Below, in pieces: positions 26,701 to 37,100 of a stretch of DNA of 64,000 bases. A model generated the notes under the pieces. It searched no databases, was not told where the DNA came from, and saw only the letters and a program-made list of their open reading frames with translations. The DNA is from Pseudomonas typographi (GTDB lineage Bacteria > Pseudomonadota > Gammaproteobacteria > Pseudomonadales > Pseudomonadaceae), in the NCBI RefSeq assembly GCF_014694385.1, contig NZ_JAAOCA010000018.1, forward strand, positions 1-64,000, written 5' to 3'. The position numbers and the translations under genes were made by a program. Each line of letters starts with the position of its first letter. Within the stretch, counting starts at the first letter, position 1.

Positions 26701-26746
26701 ATCTGCCGGCATATATTTTGGGTTTTCCGATCCCGTTGGAGCCTTC

Positions 26747-27544
26747 ATGGACCACAGCACCATCCAGAATAACGAACTGGTCTCTGCCGTCGGCCGGACG
26801 ATGGCCGTCCTTGAGGCCCTGGCCGATCATCCAGAGGAAAGCGGTGTATCGGAAATCGCCCAAAAACTGGACATGTCCAAAAGTACGGTTTATCGCTTTC
26901 TGCAGTCACTCAAGGCTCGGGGCTATGTAGTGCAGGATGCCGAAGATCGCTATCGGCTCAGCGTTCGCCTTTTTGAACTGGGCGCACAAGCCCTTCCCCA
27001 CTTGGACATCATCCGTGAGGCGGAACCGGGCATGCGCCGCATCAACGAATTGACCGGCGAAACCGTGCACCTGGGAATTCTCGACGAAGGCAACATCGTT
27101 TACGTGCACAAGATCGACTCCAAATACAACCTGCGCATGTACTCACGCATCGGTCGACGTGCACCGCTGTACTGCACCGGTATCGGCAAGGTACTGATGG
27201 CATGGTTGGAGCAGCCCGAGCTAATCGCCCATTTGCAGGACGAAAGCTTCGAGCGCCGTACAGCCAACACCCTGACCAGCATCGAGGCCTATCTGCAAGA
27301 ATTGGAAGTGGTTCGCGCCCAGGGCTACGCCGAAGACCATGAAGAATTCGAAGACAATATGCGCTGTCTGGCCGCACCCATCCGCGACCGCTTTGGTCAT
27401 GTGATCGGCGGCATGAGCGTGTCATTCCCCTGCTTTCGCTTTCGCGAAGAACTCAAGCAGGACTATGTCAAGCGGCTCATGGAAACCACGGCGCAGATTT
27501 CCGGCCAATTAGGCTGGCACGTGCAGCCGATAGCTTCTTTCTGA
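26747..27544 (+). CDS. IclR-family transcriptional regulator (KdgR-like)
   Basis: 265 residues behind GGAG. An N-terminal winged helix (residues about 10-70: AVLEALADHPEESGVSEIAQKLDMSKSTVYRFLQSL) is followed by the IclR effector domain (HLGILDEGNIVYVHKID, GRRAPLYCTGIGKVLMAW, GYAEDHEEFEDNMRCLAAPI). The latter has the conserved Cys and Glu-rich ligand pocket. It is divergent from the uronate/gulonate operon and very probably controls it, with 2-keto-3-deoxygluconate as likely effector by analogy to KdgR. Confidence 0.92.
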   Translation: MDHSTIQNNELVSAVGRTMAVLEALADHPEESGVSEIAQKLDMSKSTVYRFLQSLKARGYVVQDAEDRYRLSVRLFELGAQALPHLDIIREAEPGMRRINELTGETVHLGILDEGNIVYVHKIDSKYNLRMYSRIGRRAPLYCTGIGKVLMAWLEQPELIAHLQDESFERRTANTLTSIEAYLQELEVVRAQGYAEDHEEFEDNMRCLAAPIRDRFGHVIGGMSVSFPCFRFREELKQDYVKRLMETTAQISGQLGWHVQPIASF

Positions 27545-27850
27545 TTATTTTCCGCCCACCAATGCTGGGAGCTACCGGCGGGATTTGGTGCCTTAGAGCC
27601 CTTTTGTGCTATGCACGATATCCGACCCCGCAGCCTTTTGGCTCAGTACGTTCGCAAAGTATCGCTTGCCAAAAAATGCGCTCTGCTCTGCCCCGAGCCT
27701 GACGCTCGGCGCGCCATCTACGGCTTGCTGTCCTCGGCTAACCCATACGAGAATTGATGAGCAAGAAATCGTAAAAGGCTGTGCCAGCAGTGTAGTTAAA
27801 TGCGTACTTAAAACCGTGGCTGGCGAGGGATTCCATTGGAATTCAGAAAA
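27545..27850. other. Intergenic region between regulator and tRNA terminator
   Basis: About 300 nt with no gene I can support. Overlapping open frames of about 90 codons run on both strands (27606-27884 + and 27593-27865 -) but neither has a ribosome site or family motif, and the - strand one runs through the tRNA terminator. Base composition is more mixed than the neighbours, so this may be a decayed remnant at the boundary of the accessory genes. Confidence 0.4.
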
Positions 27851-27874
27851 CAAAAAAAGCGGCACAAGGCCGCC
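27851..27874 (-). terminator. Rho-independent terminator of the tRNA-Val/tRNA-Asp unit
   Basis: On the - strand GCGGC-CTTGT-GCCGC is followed by TTTTTTTG: a five-pair GC stem, five-base loop and a seven-T tract. It lies about 50 nt after the tRNA-Asp 3' end in the direction of transcription. Confidence 0.85.
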
Positions 27875-27921
27875 ATTTCCGTAGCTTCCAGGCGTTCAGT
27901 GGGCCTTGATGGAAGCGAATA

Positions 27922-27998
27922 TGGCGCAGCGGACGGGACTCGAACCCGCGACCCCCGGCGTGACAGGCCGGTATTCTAACCGACTGAACTACCGCTGC
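27922..27998 (-). tRNA. tRNA-Asp (GTC)
   Basis: 77 nt with encoded CCA. The acceptor GCAGCGG pairs with CCGCTGC, the anticodon loop CCTGTCACG gives GUC, and the T arm is GCGGGTTCGAGTCCCGT. It is read after tRNA-Val, 21 nt apart. Its 3' end faces the accessory genes at lower coordinates. Confidence 0.97.
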
Positions 27999-28019
27999 GC
28001 GATACACCTCGTGAACGAG

Positions 28020-28095
28020 TGGTGGGTGATGACGGGATCGAACCGCCGACCCTCTGCTTGTAAGGCAGATGCTCTCCCGGCTGAGCTAATCACCC
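28020..28095 (-). tRNA. tRNA-Val (TAC)
   Basis: 76 nt with encoded CCA. The acceptor GGGTGAT pairs with ATCACCC, the anticodon loop CTTACAA gives UAC, and the T arm is CGGCGGTTCGATCCCGTC. It is the promoter-proximal gene of the tRNA pair. Confidence 0.97.
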
Positions 28096-28258
28096 TTCGT
28101 CTCTCGGTGTGGCGCGCATTCTACGGAGGGCATACCGCTATGGCAAGCACTTTTTTAATATTTTTCTTCAGTGCTTTCAAAGACCTAGCCAATGGTTGGC
28201 GCCGGCACCCGTCCCGGAGAATAATGCGCCCCTTATGCATTGAGGAGACGCAAGCCCC

Positions 28259-29179
28259 ATGTGGTTCAAGAACCTACTGGTCTACCGCCTGACCCAGGAT
28301 ATCCCCTTCGACCCGCAAGCGCTGGAAGGCGCCCTGGCGAGCAAGCCCGCACGCCCCTGTGCCAGCCAGGAACTGGCCACCTATGGCTTCGTTGCGCCGT
28401 TCGGCAAGGGCGCCGATGCGCCCCTAGTGCATGTGAGCGGGGATTTCCTGCTGGTCGCGGCACGCAAGGAAGAACGCATTCTGCCTGGTAGCGTGGTGCG
28501 TGACGCAGTCAAGGAAAAGGTCGATGAAATCGAAGCCGAGCAAATGCGCAAGGTCTATAAAAAGGAGCGTGACCAAATAAAGGACGAGATCATCCAGGCC
28601 TTCCTGCCCCGCGCCTTTATTCGCCGTTCGTCTACCTTCGCCGCCATCGACCCGAAAATGGGCTTGATATTGGTCAATTCGGCGAGCCCCAAGCGCGCCG
28701 AAGACCTGCTCTCTACCCTGCGCGAAGTGCTCGGCACCCTGCCGGTGCGCCCGCTGACGGTGAAAATAGCCCCTACCGCGACCATGACCGGCTGGGTCAA
28801 GGCGCAACAAGCCGCCCAAGACTTCTACGTACTGGACGAGTGCGAGTTGCGCGACACCGACGAAGACGGCGGCATCGTGCGCTGCAAGCGCCAAGACTTG
28901 ACCAGCGACGAAATCCAGCTGCACTTGAGCACCGGCAAGCTGGTTACCCAACTGGCCCTGGGATGGCAAGACAAACTCTCGTTCGTGCTCGACGACAAGC
29001 TCACGGTCAAGCGCCTGCGCTTCGAAGAGCTGCTGCAGGAACAAGCCGAGCAGGATGGCGGTGACGAGGCCCTGGGCCAACTGGACGCCAGCTTCACCTT
29101 GATGATGCTGACCTTCGGCCAATTCCTCCCGGCGCTGTTCGACGCCCTGGGCGGCGAAGACACCCCACAAGGCATTTGA
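28259..29179 (+). CDS. rdgC: Recombination-associated protein RdgC
   Basis: 306 residues starting [20 protein letters not shown], the RdgC signature, behind GAGGAGACGC. Further family segments are [36 protein letters not shown] and [23 protein letters not shown]. RdgC forms a ring dimer that binds DNA without sequence preference and moderates RecA. It is a chromosomal housekeeping gene in Pseudomonas, next to the tRNA pair, and marks the return to core genome. Confidence 0.97.
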   Translation: MWFKNLLVYRLTQDIPFDPQALEGALASKPARPCASQELATYGFVAPFGKGADAPLVHVSGDFLLVAARKEERILPGSVVRDAVKEKVDEIEAEQMRKVYKKERDQIKDEIIQAFLPRAFIRRSSTFAAIDPKMGLILVNSASPKRAEDLLSTLREVLGTLPVRPLTVKIAPTATMTGWVKAQQAAQDFYVLDECELRDTDEDGGIVRCKRQDLTSDEIQLHLSTGKLVTQLALGWQDKLSFVLDDKLTVKRLRFEELLQEQAEQDGGDEALGQLDASFTLMMLTFGQFLPALFDALGGEDTPQGI

Positions 29180-29211
29180 CCGCCTGCCCCCCATAACAAA
29201 TAGGAACAACC

Positions 29212-30138
29212 ATGCGTGCCTTAGCCGCCCTTAGCCGTTTCGTTGGCAACACCTTTGCCTGGTGGGTGCTGTTGTTCGCCATCTTGGCGTTCTTCGCGCC
29301 CAGCGTGTTCATCGTGCTCAAAGGCGCCATCGTGCCCCTGCTAGGCCTGGTGATGTTCGGCATGGGTTTGACGCTGAAGCTCGATGACTTCGCCGCGGTG
29401 TTTCGCCAGCCCTGGCGAGTGGGGCTGGGCTGCGTGGCGCACTTTGTGATCATGCCCGGCGTGGCGTGGGGGCTGTGCCAGCTGTTCCAGTTGCCGGCGG
29501 AGATCGCCGTGGGCGTGATCCTGGTGGGCTGTTGCCCCAGCGGCACCTCATCGAACGTGATGACCTGGCTGGCCAAGGGTGACCTTGCGCTGTCGGTGGC
29601 CATCGCCGCGGTCACCACGTTGATCGCCCCGTTGGCCACCCCGGCGTTGATCTGGCTGCTGGCCTCGGCCTGGATGCCGGTGTCGTTCTGGGAGATGTTC
29701 TTCTCGATCTTGCAGTTCGTGATGCTGCCGATCGTGCTCGGCGTGCTGGCCCAACGCGTGCTCGGCAACAAGGTGCAGTTGGCGGTGGAGGTGCTGCCGT
29801 TGGTGTCGGTGGTCAGTATCGTGATGATCGTGTGCGCGGTGGTAGCGGCCAGCCAGGCGAAGATCGCCGAAACCGGCTTGCTGATCATGGCCGTGGTGAT
29901 CTTGCACAACAGCTTTGGCTACCTCCTCGGCTATGGCACCGCCCGCCTGTTTGGCCTGCCGCTGGCGCAACGCAAATCGCTGGCGCTGGAGGTGGGCATG
30001 CAGAACTCCGGCCTGGGCGCCGCGCTGGCCGCCGCGCATATCTCGCCGTTGGCCGCCGTGCCCAGTGCGTTGTTCAGCGTGTGGCACAACATCAGCGGGG
30101 CGTTGCTGTCAACCTGGTTCCGCCGGTTGAAGGATTAA
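29212..30138 (+). CDS. Bile acid:sodium symporter (BASS) family transporter
   Basis: 308 residues, about nine to ten hydrophobic segments. LLGLVMFGMGLTLKLDDF and VGCCPSGTSSNVMTWLAKGDLALSVAIAA are the core crossover and sodium-site motifs of the BASS fold; EVGMQNSGLGAALA is the second crossover. It starts behind AGGA, 32 nt after rdgC. Bacterial members carry organic acids such as pantoate; the substrate here is not evident. It converges on the flippase-acyltransferase gene. Confidence 0.9.
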   Translation: MRALAALSRFVGNTFAWWVLLFAILAFFAPSVFIVLKGAIVPLLGLVMFGMGLTLKLDDFAAVFRQPWRVGLGCVAHFVIMPGVAWGLCQLFQLPAEIAVGVILVGCCPSGTSSNVMTWLAKGDLALSVAIAAVTTLIAPLATPALIWLLASAWMPVSFWEMFFSILQFVMLPIVLGVLAQRVLGNKVQLAVEVLPLVSVVSIVMIVCAVVAASQAKIAETGLLIMAVVILHNSFGYLLGYGTARLFGLPLAQRKSLALEVGMQNSGLGAALAAAHISPLAAVPSALFSVWHNISGALLSTWFRRLKD

Positions 30139-30143
30139 CCCGT

Positions 30144-30198
30144 AGTGTTTTCAGAAAAGGCTGCACCCCGGTGTAGCCAACTTCTTAAATAGCGCACT
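30144..30198. repeat. Imperfect palindrome / convergent hairpin, related to 60700-60783
   Basis: The outer arms are AGTG...CACT, with an inner stem GGCTGCACC-CC-GGTGTAGCC (eight Watson-Crick pairs and one G-U). The segment TGTAGCCAA-TTCT recurs inside the long inverted repeat at 60700-60783, so the two are probably diverged copies of one element. It fills the gap between two convergent genes and could also terminate transcription, although there is no T tract. Confidence 0.55.
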
Positions 30199-32065
30199 AA
30201 CGCCCCTCCCCGCGCAGCACCATCACCCGCTCGCGCAACACACTGGGTACCGATTCTTCCGCCCCCAGGGGCTCCCCGGCGACCACCGCCACGTGCGACC
30301 ACAAGCGCTTGAATAAGCCCTTATGGGGCGCGCGGCTGAAAAAACTGCCCCACAAGCCTTGCAGTGCCAACGGAATGACCGGCACTGGGCTGCGCTGCAA
30401 AATGGTATTGACCCCGCCCTTGAAGGCATCGACCTCGCCGTCGGTGGTGAGCTTGCCCTCCGGGAACACGCACACCAGTTCACCAGCGGCCAGGTAAGCG
30501 GCCACGCGCTCAAAGGCCGCCTGGTAAACGGCCAGGTCTTCCGAGTGCCCGGCAATCGGCACGGCCCCCACCGTGCGGAACACGAAATTGAGCAGCGGCA
30601 GGTTGTAGATGCGGTAATACATCACGAAGCGAATGGGCCGGCGAATGGCCCCCGCCAACAGCAAGGCATCGACGAACGACACATGGTTGCACACCAGCAG
30701 CGCGGCGCCGTGTTCGGGAATGTGCTCAAGCCCATGGTGGCTGACCCGGTACATCGAATGGCCGAGCAGCCAAATGAGAAACCGCGCGGTGAACTCCGGC
30801 ACGATGCTGAAAATGTACACATTGATGGCGACGTTCATCAGCGATACCAGCAGAAACAGCTGAGGGATCGACAGCCTCACCACGCTGAGCAACAGGATCG
30901 CCAGCACTGCCGACACCACCATGAACAGCGCGTTGAGAATATTGTTGGCGGCAATCACCCGGGCCCGCTCGCCCTCGGCGGTGCGCGATTGGATCAACGC
31001 GTACAGCGGCACGATATAAAAGCCGCCGAATACGCCCAGCCCCAGAATGCTCGCCAATACCCACCAGGCCGGGCCAATGGCCAGTAGCTGCAGCCAATCG
31101 TAGGGCGTAGCGGCTGCCGGCACTTGGCCACTGGCCCACCACCACAGCAAGCCGAACAGCGACAGGCCAAAAGAGCCAAACGGCACCAAGCCAATCTCAA
31201 CCTTACGCCCCGACAATCGCTCGCACAGCAGCGAACCGAGCGCGATGCCCACCGAGAACACCGTCAGGATAAGCGTGACCACGGTTTCATCACCGTGCAG
31301 CCATTGCTTGGCGTAGGCCGGGATCTGCGTGAGGTAGATCGCGCCCACGAACCAGAACCAGGAATTGCCAAGTATGGAACGAGACACCGCTTGGGGCTGG
31401 CCTAGCCCCAGCTTCAAGGTGAGCCAGGTTTGCCGGGCGATGTTCCAGTCCAGCACCAGCGCCGGGCTGGCGGCAGGGGCCGGTGGAATGAAGCGGCTGG
31501 CCAGGTAACCGGCAACGGCCACCCCCACGATGGCCAACGACACCGCCCCCCCATAGCCCTGGTGGCTCAGTAGCACACCGGCGCTGATGGTCCCGGCCAG
31601 GATCGCCAAAAAGGTGCCCATTTCCACCAGGCCGTTGCCGCCCAATAGCTCATCAGCGCGCAACGCCTGTGGCAAGATCGAATACTTCACCGGCCCGAAC
31701 AACGCCGAGTGCACGCCCATCGCGAACAACGCCAGCAGCATCAACGGCAAATGGCTACTGACCAAGCCGGCGGCCCCTACCGCCATAATCGCGACTTCGC
31801 CGAGCTTGATCGCGCGAATCAGCCGGTGTTTAGCAAACTTTTCGCCTAACTGCCCAGCCAACGCTGAAAACAAAAAGAACGGCAAGATGAACAACAGCGC
31901 GCAAAGGTTGACCCACACCGTGCGATCCCCGCCCAGGGTCAACTTATAGAGAATCGCCAGGATCAGCGCCTGCTTGAACAGGTTGTCGTTGAATGCACCC
32001 AACGATTGGGTAATAAAAAAGGGCAGGAATCTGCGCGTGCGCAGCAGGCCGGTTTGTGAGCGCAT
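30197..32065 (-). CDS. LplT-like MFS lysophospholipid flippase fused to PlsC acyltransferase
   Basis: 622 residues. The N-terminal MFS part (about 1-420) begins with FLPFFITQSLGAFNDNLFKQAL, as in LplT. The C-terminal part (about 440-600) is a 1-acylglycerol-phosphate acyltransferase domain: NHVSFVD (residues 460-466, HX4D box) and CVFPEGKLT (glycerol-phosphate site). Together they should bring lysophospholipid across the inner membrane and re-acylate it. In E. coli the acyltransferase Aas is fused instead to an acyl-ACP synthetase, which is absent here, so acyl-ACP or acyl-CoA must be supplied. The upstream ribosome site is weak. Confidence 0.9.
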   Translation of the reverse strand: MRSQTGLLRTRRFLPFFITQSLGAFNDNLFKQALILAILYKLTLGGDRTVWVNLCALLFILPFFLFSALAGQLGEKFAKHRLIRAIKLGEVAIMAVGAAGLVSSHLPLMLLALFAMGVHSALFGPVKYSILPQALRADELLGGNGLVEMGTFLAILAGTISAGVLLSHQGYGGAVSLAIVGVAVAGYLASRFIPPAPAASPALVLDWNIARQTWLTLKLGLGQPQAVSRSILGNSWFWFVGAIYLTQIPAYAKQWLHGDETVVTLILTVFSVGIALGSLLCERLSGRKVEIGLVPFGSFGLSLFGLLWWWASGQVPAAATPYDWLQLLAIGPAWWVLASILGLGVFGGFYIVPLYALIQSRTAEGERARVIAANNILNALFMVVSAVLAILLLSVVRLSIPQLFLLVSLMNVAINVYIFSIVPEFTARFLIWLLGHSMYRVSHHGLEHIPEHGAALLVCNHVSFVDALLLAGAIRRPIRFVMYYRIYNLPLLNFVFRTVGAVPIAGHSEDLAVYQAAFERVAAYLAAGELVCVFPEGKLTTDGEVDAFKGGVNTILQRSPVPVIPLALQGLWGSFFSRAPHKGLFKRLWSHVAVVAGEPLGAEESVPSVLRERVMVLRGEGR

Positions 32066-32210
32066 GGGCTTAGGGTTCTCGGTTGCCTTTTGATCAGGTA
32101 CGTTGCAGAAGTCAGCAGCCCATTTTTGGCAATCGTTTTACCACCAAGCCGAGTCGCCTGGCGGCAAAATCCACCGTCAGCATTGTGCAGCAAACATCTG
32201 AAACAGCCCA

Positions 32211-33383
32211 TTAGGCGTTGGAACGTGCCGAATCGCTCGCACGCCACATCGCCAGCGCCGACAGCATACACAGCACCAGCAACAAGGTGGCATAACCGTC
32301 GCTGGTCACCACTAGGCCAAAGCGCTTGACCAATAGCCCGGCCAGCAGCGCCGGCACGCAAAAAGCCAGGTAGCTCAGCACATAAAACGCCGACATCAGT
32401 GCCGCCCGCTCATGGGCGTGAGCCAGGGGGATCACGCTACGTACCGCGCCAGAAAAACTGGAGCCAAAGCCTACCCCGGCAATGAGCGTGGCCACAAAAA
32501 ACAGCGCCGCCTGCCCGGTGTGCACGGCGAGTAAAAGCAGCACCACCCCAAACGCGAGCATCAGGGTACCGAAGCGCAGCACCCATGCCGGGTTGTGCTG
32601 GCGCAGGCGGTAGATGGCCAATGCCCCCGCCACGGTGAGGGTAGCCACCAGGGCGCCGGGCAGCAGGTGGCTGGCCAGCCCCGTGGCCGCGCTAACCAAC
32701 GACGGCGCCAGCGACAAGAAAAAGCCCCCCAGCGCCCAACACGCGATGTCTACTGGCAACACTTGCCACAAAGCTGCGCGCGCCTGCTGCGGTACCTGTA
32801 ACGCCGGCACCAGCGAGGCCAGCGCCCCGGGCGCGCGGCTAACGCTTTCAGAGAGCCAAGGGAGCAAGGCCAGTTGCACCACGAACAGCACGGCCATCAG
32901 TGCATATACCAGCCGCAGGGGCCAAGGCCCGTACACCACCAGCACGCTACAGCCCAGCGCCCCAGCGGCCATGCCCAACAGGGGCGCCACGCTGTTGAGC
33001 AAAGGCCCTTGGGTTTTGTCGCGGTCGACCATTGCGGCGCCCAGCGCACTGGTGGCCATACCTGTGGCGAAGCCTTGCAACACCCGCGCCGCGATCAGCC
33101 AGGCGACATTCTGTGCTTGCAAAAACAAGCCCATGGCCAGGCCTTCCAGCACCAGTGCCACCGCGATAACCGGGCGCCTGCCCAAGTGATCGGACAATTT
33201 GCCCACTGTCAGCAGTGCCAGCAGCAGGCTCAGCGCATAAATACCGAAAATCAGTGTCAGCATAGCCGGGGAAAAGCCCCAGGCCTGTTGATACAGCGGG
33301 TACAACGGTGTGGGTGCGCTGGAGGCCGCCAGCAAACACAACAGAATAAACGCTAGGTAGGCCAGGGAAAGCCGGGGGGACAT
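32211..33383 (-). CDS. MFS transporter
   Basis: 390 residues, twelve hydrophobic segments, with a strong AGGAGG site. The loop GKLSDHLGRRPVIA between helices 2 and 3 is the standard MFS motif. The protein begins LAYLAFILLCLLAASSAPTPLYPLYQQ, a pattern seen in drug-efflux and uncharacterised Pseudomonas permeases. It is divergent from the TetR-family gene at 33478, which probably represses it. Substrate unknown. Confidence 0.9.
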   Translation of the reverse strand: MSPRLSLAYLAFILLCLLAASSAPTPLYPLYQQAWGFSPAMLTLIFGIYALSLLLALLTVGKLSDHLGRRPVIAVALVLEGLAMGLFLQAQNVAWLIAARVLQGFATGMATSALGAAMVDRDKTQGPLLNSVAPLLGMAAGALGCSVLVVYGPWPLRLVYALMAVLFVVQLALLPWLSESVSRAPGALASLVPALQVPQQARAALWQVLPVDIACWALGGFFLSLAPSLVSAATGLASHLLPGALVATLTVAGALAIYRLRQHNPAWVLRFGTLMLAFGVVLLLLAVHTGQAALFFVATLIAGVGFGSSFSGAVRSVIPLAHAHERAALMSAFYVLSYLAFCVPALLAGLLVKRFGLVVTSDGYATLLLVLCMLSALAMWRASDSARSNA

Positions 33384-33409
33384 GGGTGCCTCCTAACAAA
33401 AGCTAAGTT

Positions 33410-33454
33410 TTTGCGTTAGGCGCAGTGTGCGCGGCACCGACCTCTTAACGCAAA
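33410..33454. promoter_or_regulatory. Inverted repeat in MFS/TetR divergent promoter
   Basis: Arms TTTGCGTTA (33410-33418) and TAACGCAAA (33446-33454) are exact inverted copies separated by 27 nt, between the two divergent start codons. Each arm could be a half-site or whole site for the TetR-family protein. Confidence 0.5.
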
Positions 33455-33477
33455 CCCTTTGTGATAAGCTGCGGCCC

Positions 33478-34023
33478 ATGGCCATTCGAGAACCTATCCG
33501 TACCGGTGGGCGCAGCGCCCGCGTGCAACAGTCCATTCACCGGGCCGTATGCGAGTTGCTGGCTACCCAGCCGCGCGAAAGCCTGACCGTGCCCTTGATC
33601 GCCAGCCACGCCGGGGTCACGCCTTCGACCATCTACCGGCGTTGGGGCGACCTACCCACGCTGCTCGCCGACGTGAGCCTGGAGCGCCTGCGCCCAGACA
33701 CAGCCCCTGCGGACACCGGTAGCCTGCATGGCGACCTGCTCGCCTGGGCCGAACAATACGTCGACGAATTGGGCTCCGAACCGGGCCGGGCGATGGTCCG
33801 TGACTTCATCAACAGCGGCGCTGCCTGCCAATGCTCGAACCTTCTGCGCGGGCAATTGCAACACATCACCGAGCGCGCCTTGCAGCGCGGCGAACAGGCC
33901 CCGGCAGCCGACCTGCTGGTGGACCAATTGGCTGCACCGATGGTGTACCGGGTCGTGTTCTCCGAGCAGTTACCCAGCACCGCGCAGTTGAAGGTTTGGG
34001 TCGCACGGGCGTTGGCCAGGTAA
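33478..34023 (+). CDS. TetR-family transcriptional regulator
   Basis: 181 residues from ATG 33478; the frame stays open upstream but without family sequence. The N-terminal helix-turn-helix is VPLIASHAGVTPSTIYRRWGDLPTLLADV (residues about 36-65), the TetR form. The C-terminal ligand domain is of the TetR_C type with CQCSNLLRGQ. It is divergent from and probably represses the MFS gene at 32211-33383; a 9-nt inverted repeat lies between them. Confidence 0.9.
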   Translation: MAIREPIRTGGRSARVQQSIHRAVCELLATQPRESLTVPLIASHAGVTPSTIYRRWGDLPTLLADVSLERLRPDTAPADTGSLHGDLLAWAEQYVDELGSEPGRAMVRDFINSGAACQCSNLLRGQLQHITERALQRGEQAPAADLLVDQLAAPMVYRVVFSEQLPSTAQLKVWVARALAR

Positions 34024-34149
34024 GCGCCAGGCAAGCCGATTAGCACTGTATGAGCGCCAAGGCGCTCGCCCACTTCACAGGCTGTTCACCTACCCGCCCC
34101 CATGCGAGACTGCCGCCATGCGTGTCCCGTTCTGCCAGCGGAGCCCCTC

Positions 34150-37100
34150 ATGACGTTGTCCAGCGGCCTGATTGCCGTCGTCGCCTTGGCCTATATGGCC
34201 ATCATGTTCGCCATCGCGTCGTGGGGCGACCGCCGCCGTGCCGCGCTGCCGCCGCGGGCGCGCGCCTGGGTCTATAGTTTGTCGCTAGCGGTGTACTGCA
34301 CCAGTTGGACATTCTTCGGCGCCGTTGGCCAAGCGGCCGAACAATTATGGGCGTTTTTGCCCATTTACCTGGGGCCGATACTGCTGATGGTGTTCGCGCC
34401 CTGGGTGCTGCAAAAAATGGTGCTGATCAGCAAACAGGAAAACATCACCTCGATCGCCGACTTCATCGCCGCGCGCTACGGCAAATCGCAAAGCCTGGCA
34501 GTGGTGGTCACCTTAATCTGCCTGATCGGTGTGCTGCCTTATATTGCCTTGCAGCTCAAGGGCATCGTGTTGGGGGTGAACCTGCTGATCGGCGCCAGTG
34601 CCGATGCCACTGGCAGCCGCGTACAAGACACTGCCCTGGTGATTTCGCTGGCGCTGGCGCTATTCACCATCGTGTTCGGCACCCGCAGCCTGGACGCCAC
34701 CGAGCATCACCGCGGCATGGTACTGGCCATTGCTTTCGAGGCGCTGGTGAAGTTGCTGGCGTTCATGGCTGTGGGGGTATTCGTGACCTACGGCCTCTAT
34801 GATGGCTTCGACGACCTGCTGCGCCAAGCAAGCCTGGCCCCGCGCCTGCAGGCGTATTGGCAGGAGACCGTGAATTGGCCGGCCATGCTGGTGCAAAGTG
34901 CGGTGGCGATGATGGCGATTATCTGCCTGCCGAGGCAATTTCACGTGATCGTGGTAGAGAACACCCAACCCGACGATTTGCGCCTGGCGCGCTGGGTATT
35001 TCCGGTGTACCTGGGCTTGGCCAGTTTGTTCGTGATACCTATCGCCCTGGCGGGCCAGATGCATCTGCCGGCCTCGGTGCTTCCCGACTCGTTCGTGATC
35101 AGCCTGCCGCTGGCCGAAGCGCATCCGGCCTTGGCCCTGTTGGCCTTTCTCGGCGGCGCCTCGGCGGCCACTGGGATGGTGATCGTGGCCAGCGTGGCGC
35201 TGTCGACCATGGTGTCCAACGATATTCTGCTGCCTTGGCTATTGCGCCGGCAGAACGCCGAGCGGCCGTTCGAAGCGTTCCGCCATTGGATGCTGAGCGT
35301 GCGCCGCGTAAGCATCGTGGTCATCCTGCTGCTGGCCTACGTGAGCTACCGCTTGCTGGGTTCCACCGCTAGCCTGGCGACGATCGGCCAGATCGCATTC
35401 GCCGCGATCACCCAACTGGCGCCGGCCATGCTCGGCGCCTTGTATTGGAAGCAAGCCAACCGCCAAGGGGTGTTCGCCGGCCTTGGCGCAGGTATTTTCA
35501 TCTGGTGCTATACCTTGGTGCTACCGGTGGCGGCCCACGGTTTGGGCCTGCCGCTGAGCACTTTCCCCGGCCTTGCCTGGCTGCATGCCAACCCCTTGCA
35601 CCTGCCCGCCTCGCCCCTGACCCAAGGGGTGGCGCTATCGTTCGCCGGTAACCTTGCGTTGTTCGTTTGGGTATCGCTGTTTTCCCGCACCCGTGTGGCC
35701 GAGCATTGGCAGGCCGCGCGCTTCGTGGGCCAGCAAAGCTACCTGCGCAGCAGCAGCCGGGGCCTGCTGGCAGTGCGGCTAGACGACCTGCTGCAATTGG
35801 CCGGGCGCTTCGTTGGCCAGGAGCGTGCACGGGCCAGCTTCAACCGCTTCGCCCACCGCCAGGGTAAGGGCTTCAACCCCAGCCAACGTGCCGATGCACA
35901 GTGGATCGCCCATACCGAACGGCTGCTCGCAGGGGTATTGGGTACTTCGTCCTCGCGCGCGGTGGTCAAGGCGGCCATCGAAGGCCATGACATGCAGCTT
36001 GATGACGTGGTGCGAATCGCCGACGAAGCCAGCGAAGTGCTGCAGTTCAACCGTGCCCTGCTGCAGGGCGCAATCGAGAACATCAACCAGGGCGTTAGCG
36101 TGGTCGACCAGAACCTGCACCTGGTGGCCTGGAACCGCCGCTACCTTGAACTGTTCAACTACCCCGACGGGCTGATCGCCGTGGGCCGGCCCATCGCCGA
36201 CATCATTCGCTTCAATGCCGAACGCGGCTTCTGCGGCCCCGGCGAGGCGCAGGTGCACGTGGCGCGGCGCCTGCATTGGATGCGCCAGGGCCGCGCGCAC
36301 ACGTCCGAGCGGGTGTTCCCCAACGGCCAGGTGATCGAACTGGTGGGTAACCCCATGCCAGGCGGTGGCTTCGTGATGAGCTTTACCGACATCAGTGCCT
36401 TTCGCGAGGCTGAACGCGCCCTCAAGAACGCCAACGAAAGCCTCGAACAACGCGTGGCCGAACGCACCCACGAACTGCGCGCACTGAACCAGGCGCTGAG
36501 CGAGGCCAAGGGCACGGCCGAGGCCGCCAACCGCTCCAAAAGCCGCTTCCTCGCCGCGGTAGGCCACGACCTGATGCAACCAATGAATGCCGCCCGGCTG
36601 TTCTGCGCAGCGCTGTCACACCAAACCGAGCAATTGCCGCAACCAAGCCGGGAACTGGTCGACCACCTGGATCATTCATTGCGTTCGGCCGAAGAGTTGA
36701 TCGGCGACCTGCTGGACATCTCGCGCCTGGAAAATGGCCGTGTCATGCCGCAATGTAAGCCCTTCGCCCTGGCCGAGCTGTATGACACCCTTGGCGCCGA
36801 ATTCCGCGCCCTGGCCCAGCAGCAGGGCGTGGATTTTCGCGTACGTGGCAGCCGCCTGCAGGTAAGCAGTGACATCAAGCTGCTGCGGCGGGTGCTGCAG
36901 AATTTTTTGACCAATGCTTTTCGCTACGGCAAAGGTCCAATTCTGCTCGGGGTACGCCGCCGTGGCGCTGCGTTGGAACTGCAGGTATGGGACCGGGGCG
37001 CCGGTATCGCCGCGGATAAACTGCAAGTGATCTTCGAAGAATTCAAGCGCTTGGACACCCAGCAAACCCGGGCCGAGAAGGGCTTGGGGTTGGGCCTGGC

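Noticed and set aside
34052..34067. Palindrome GAGCGCC-AA-GGCGCTC as terminator of the TetR gene
   Set aside because: The stem is perfect but the loop of two is too small for a full hairpin and no T tract follows; left unassigned.
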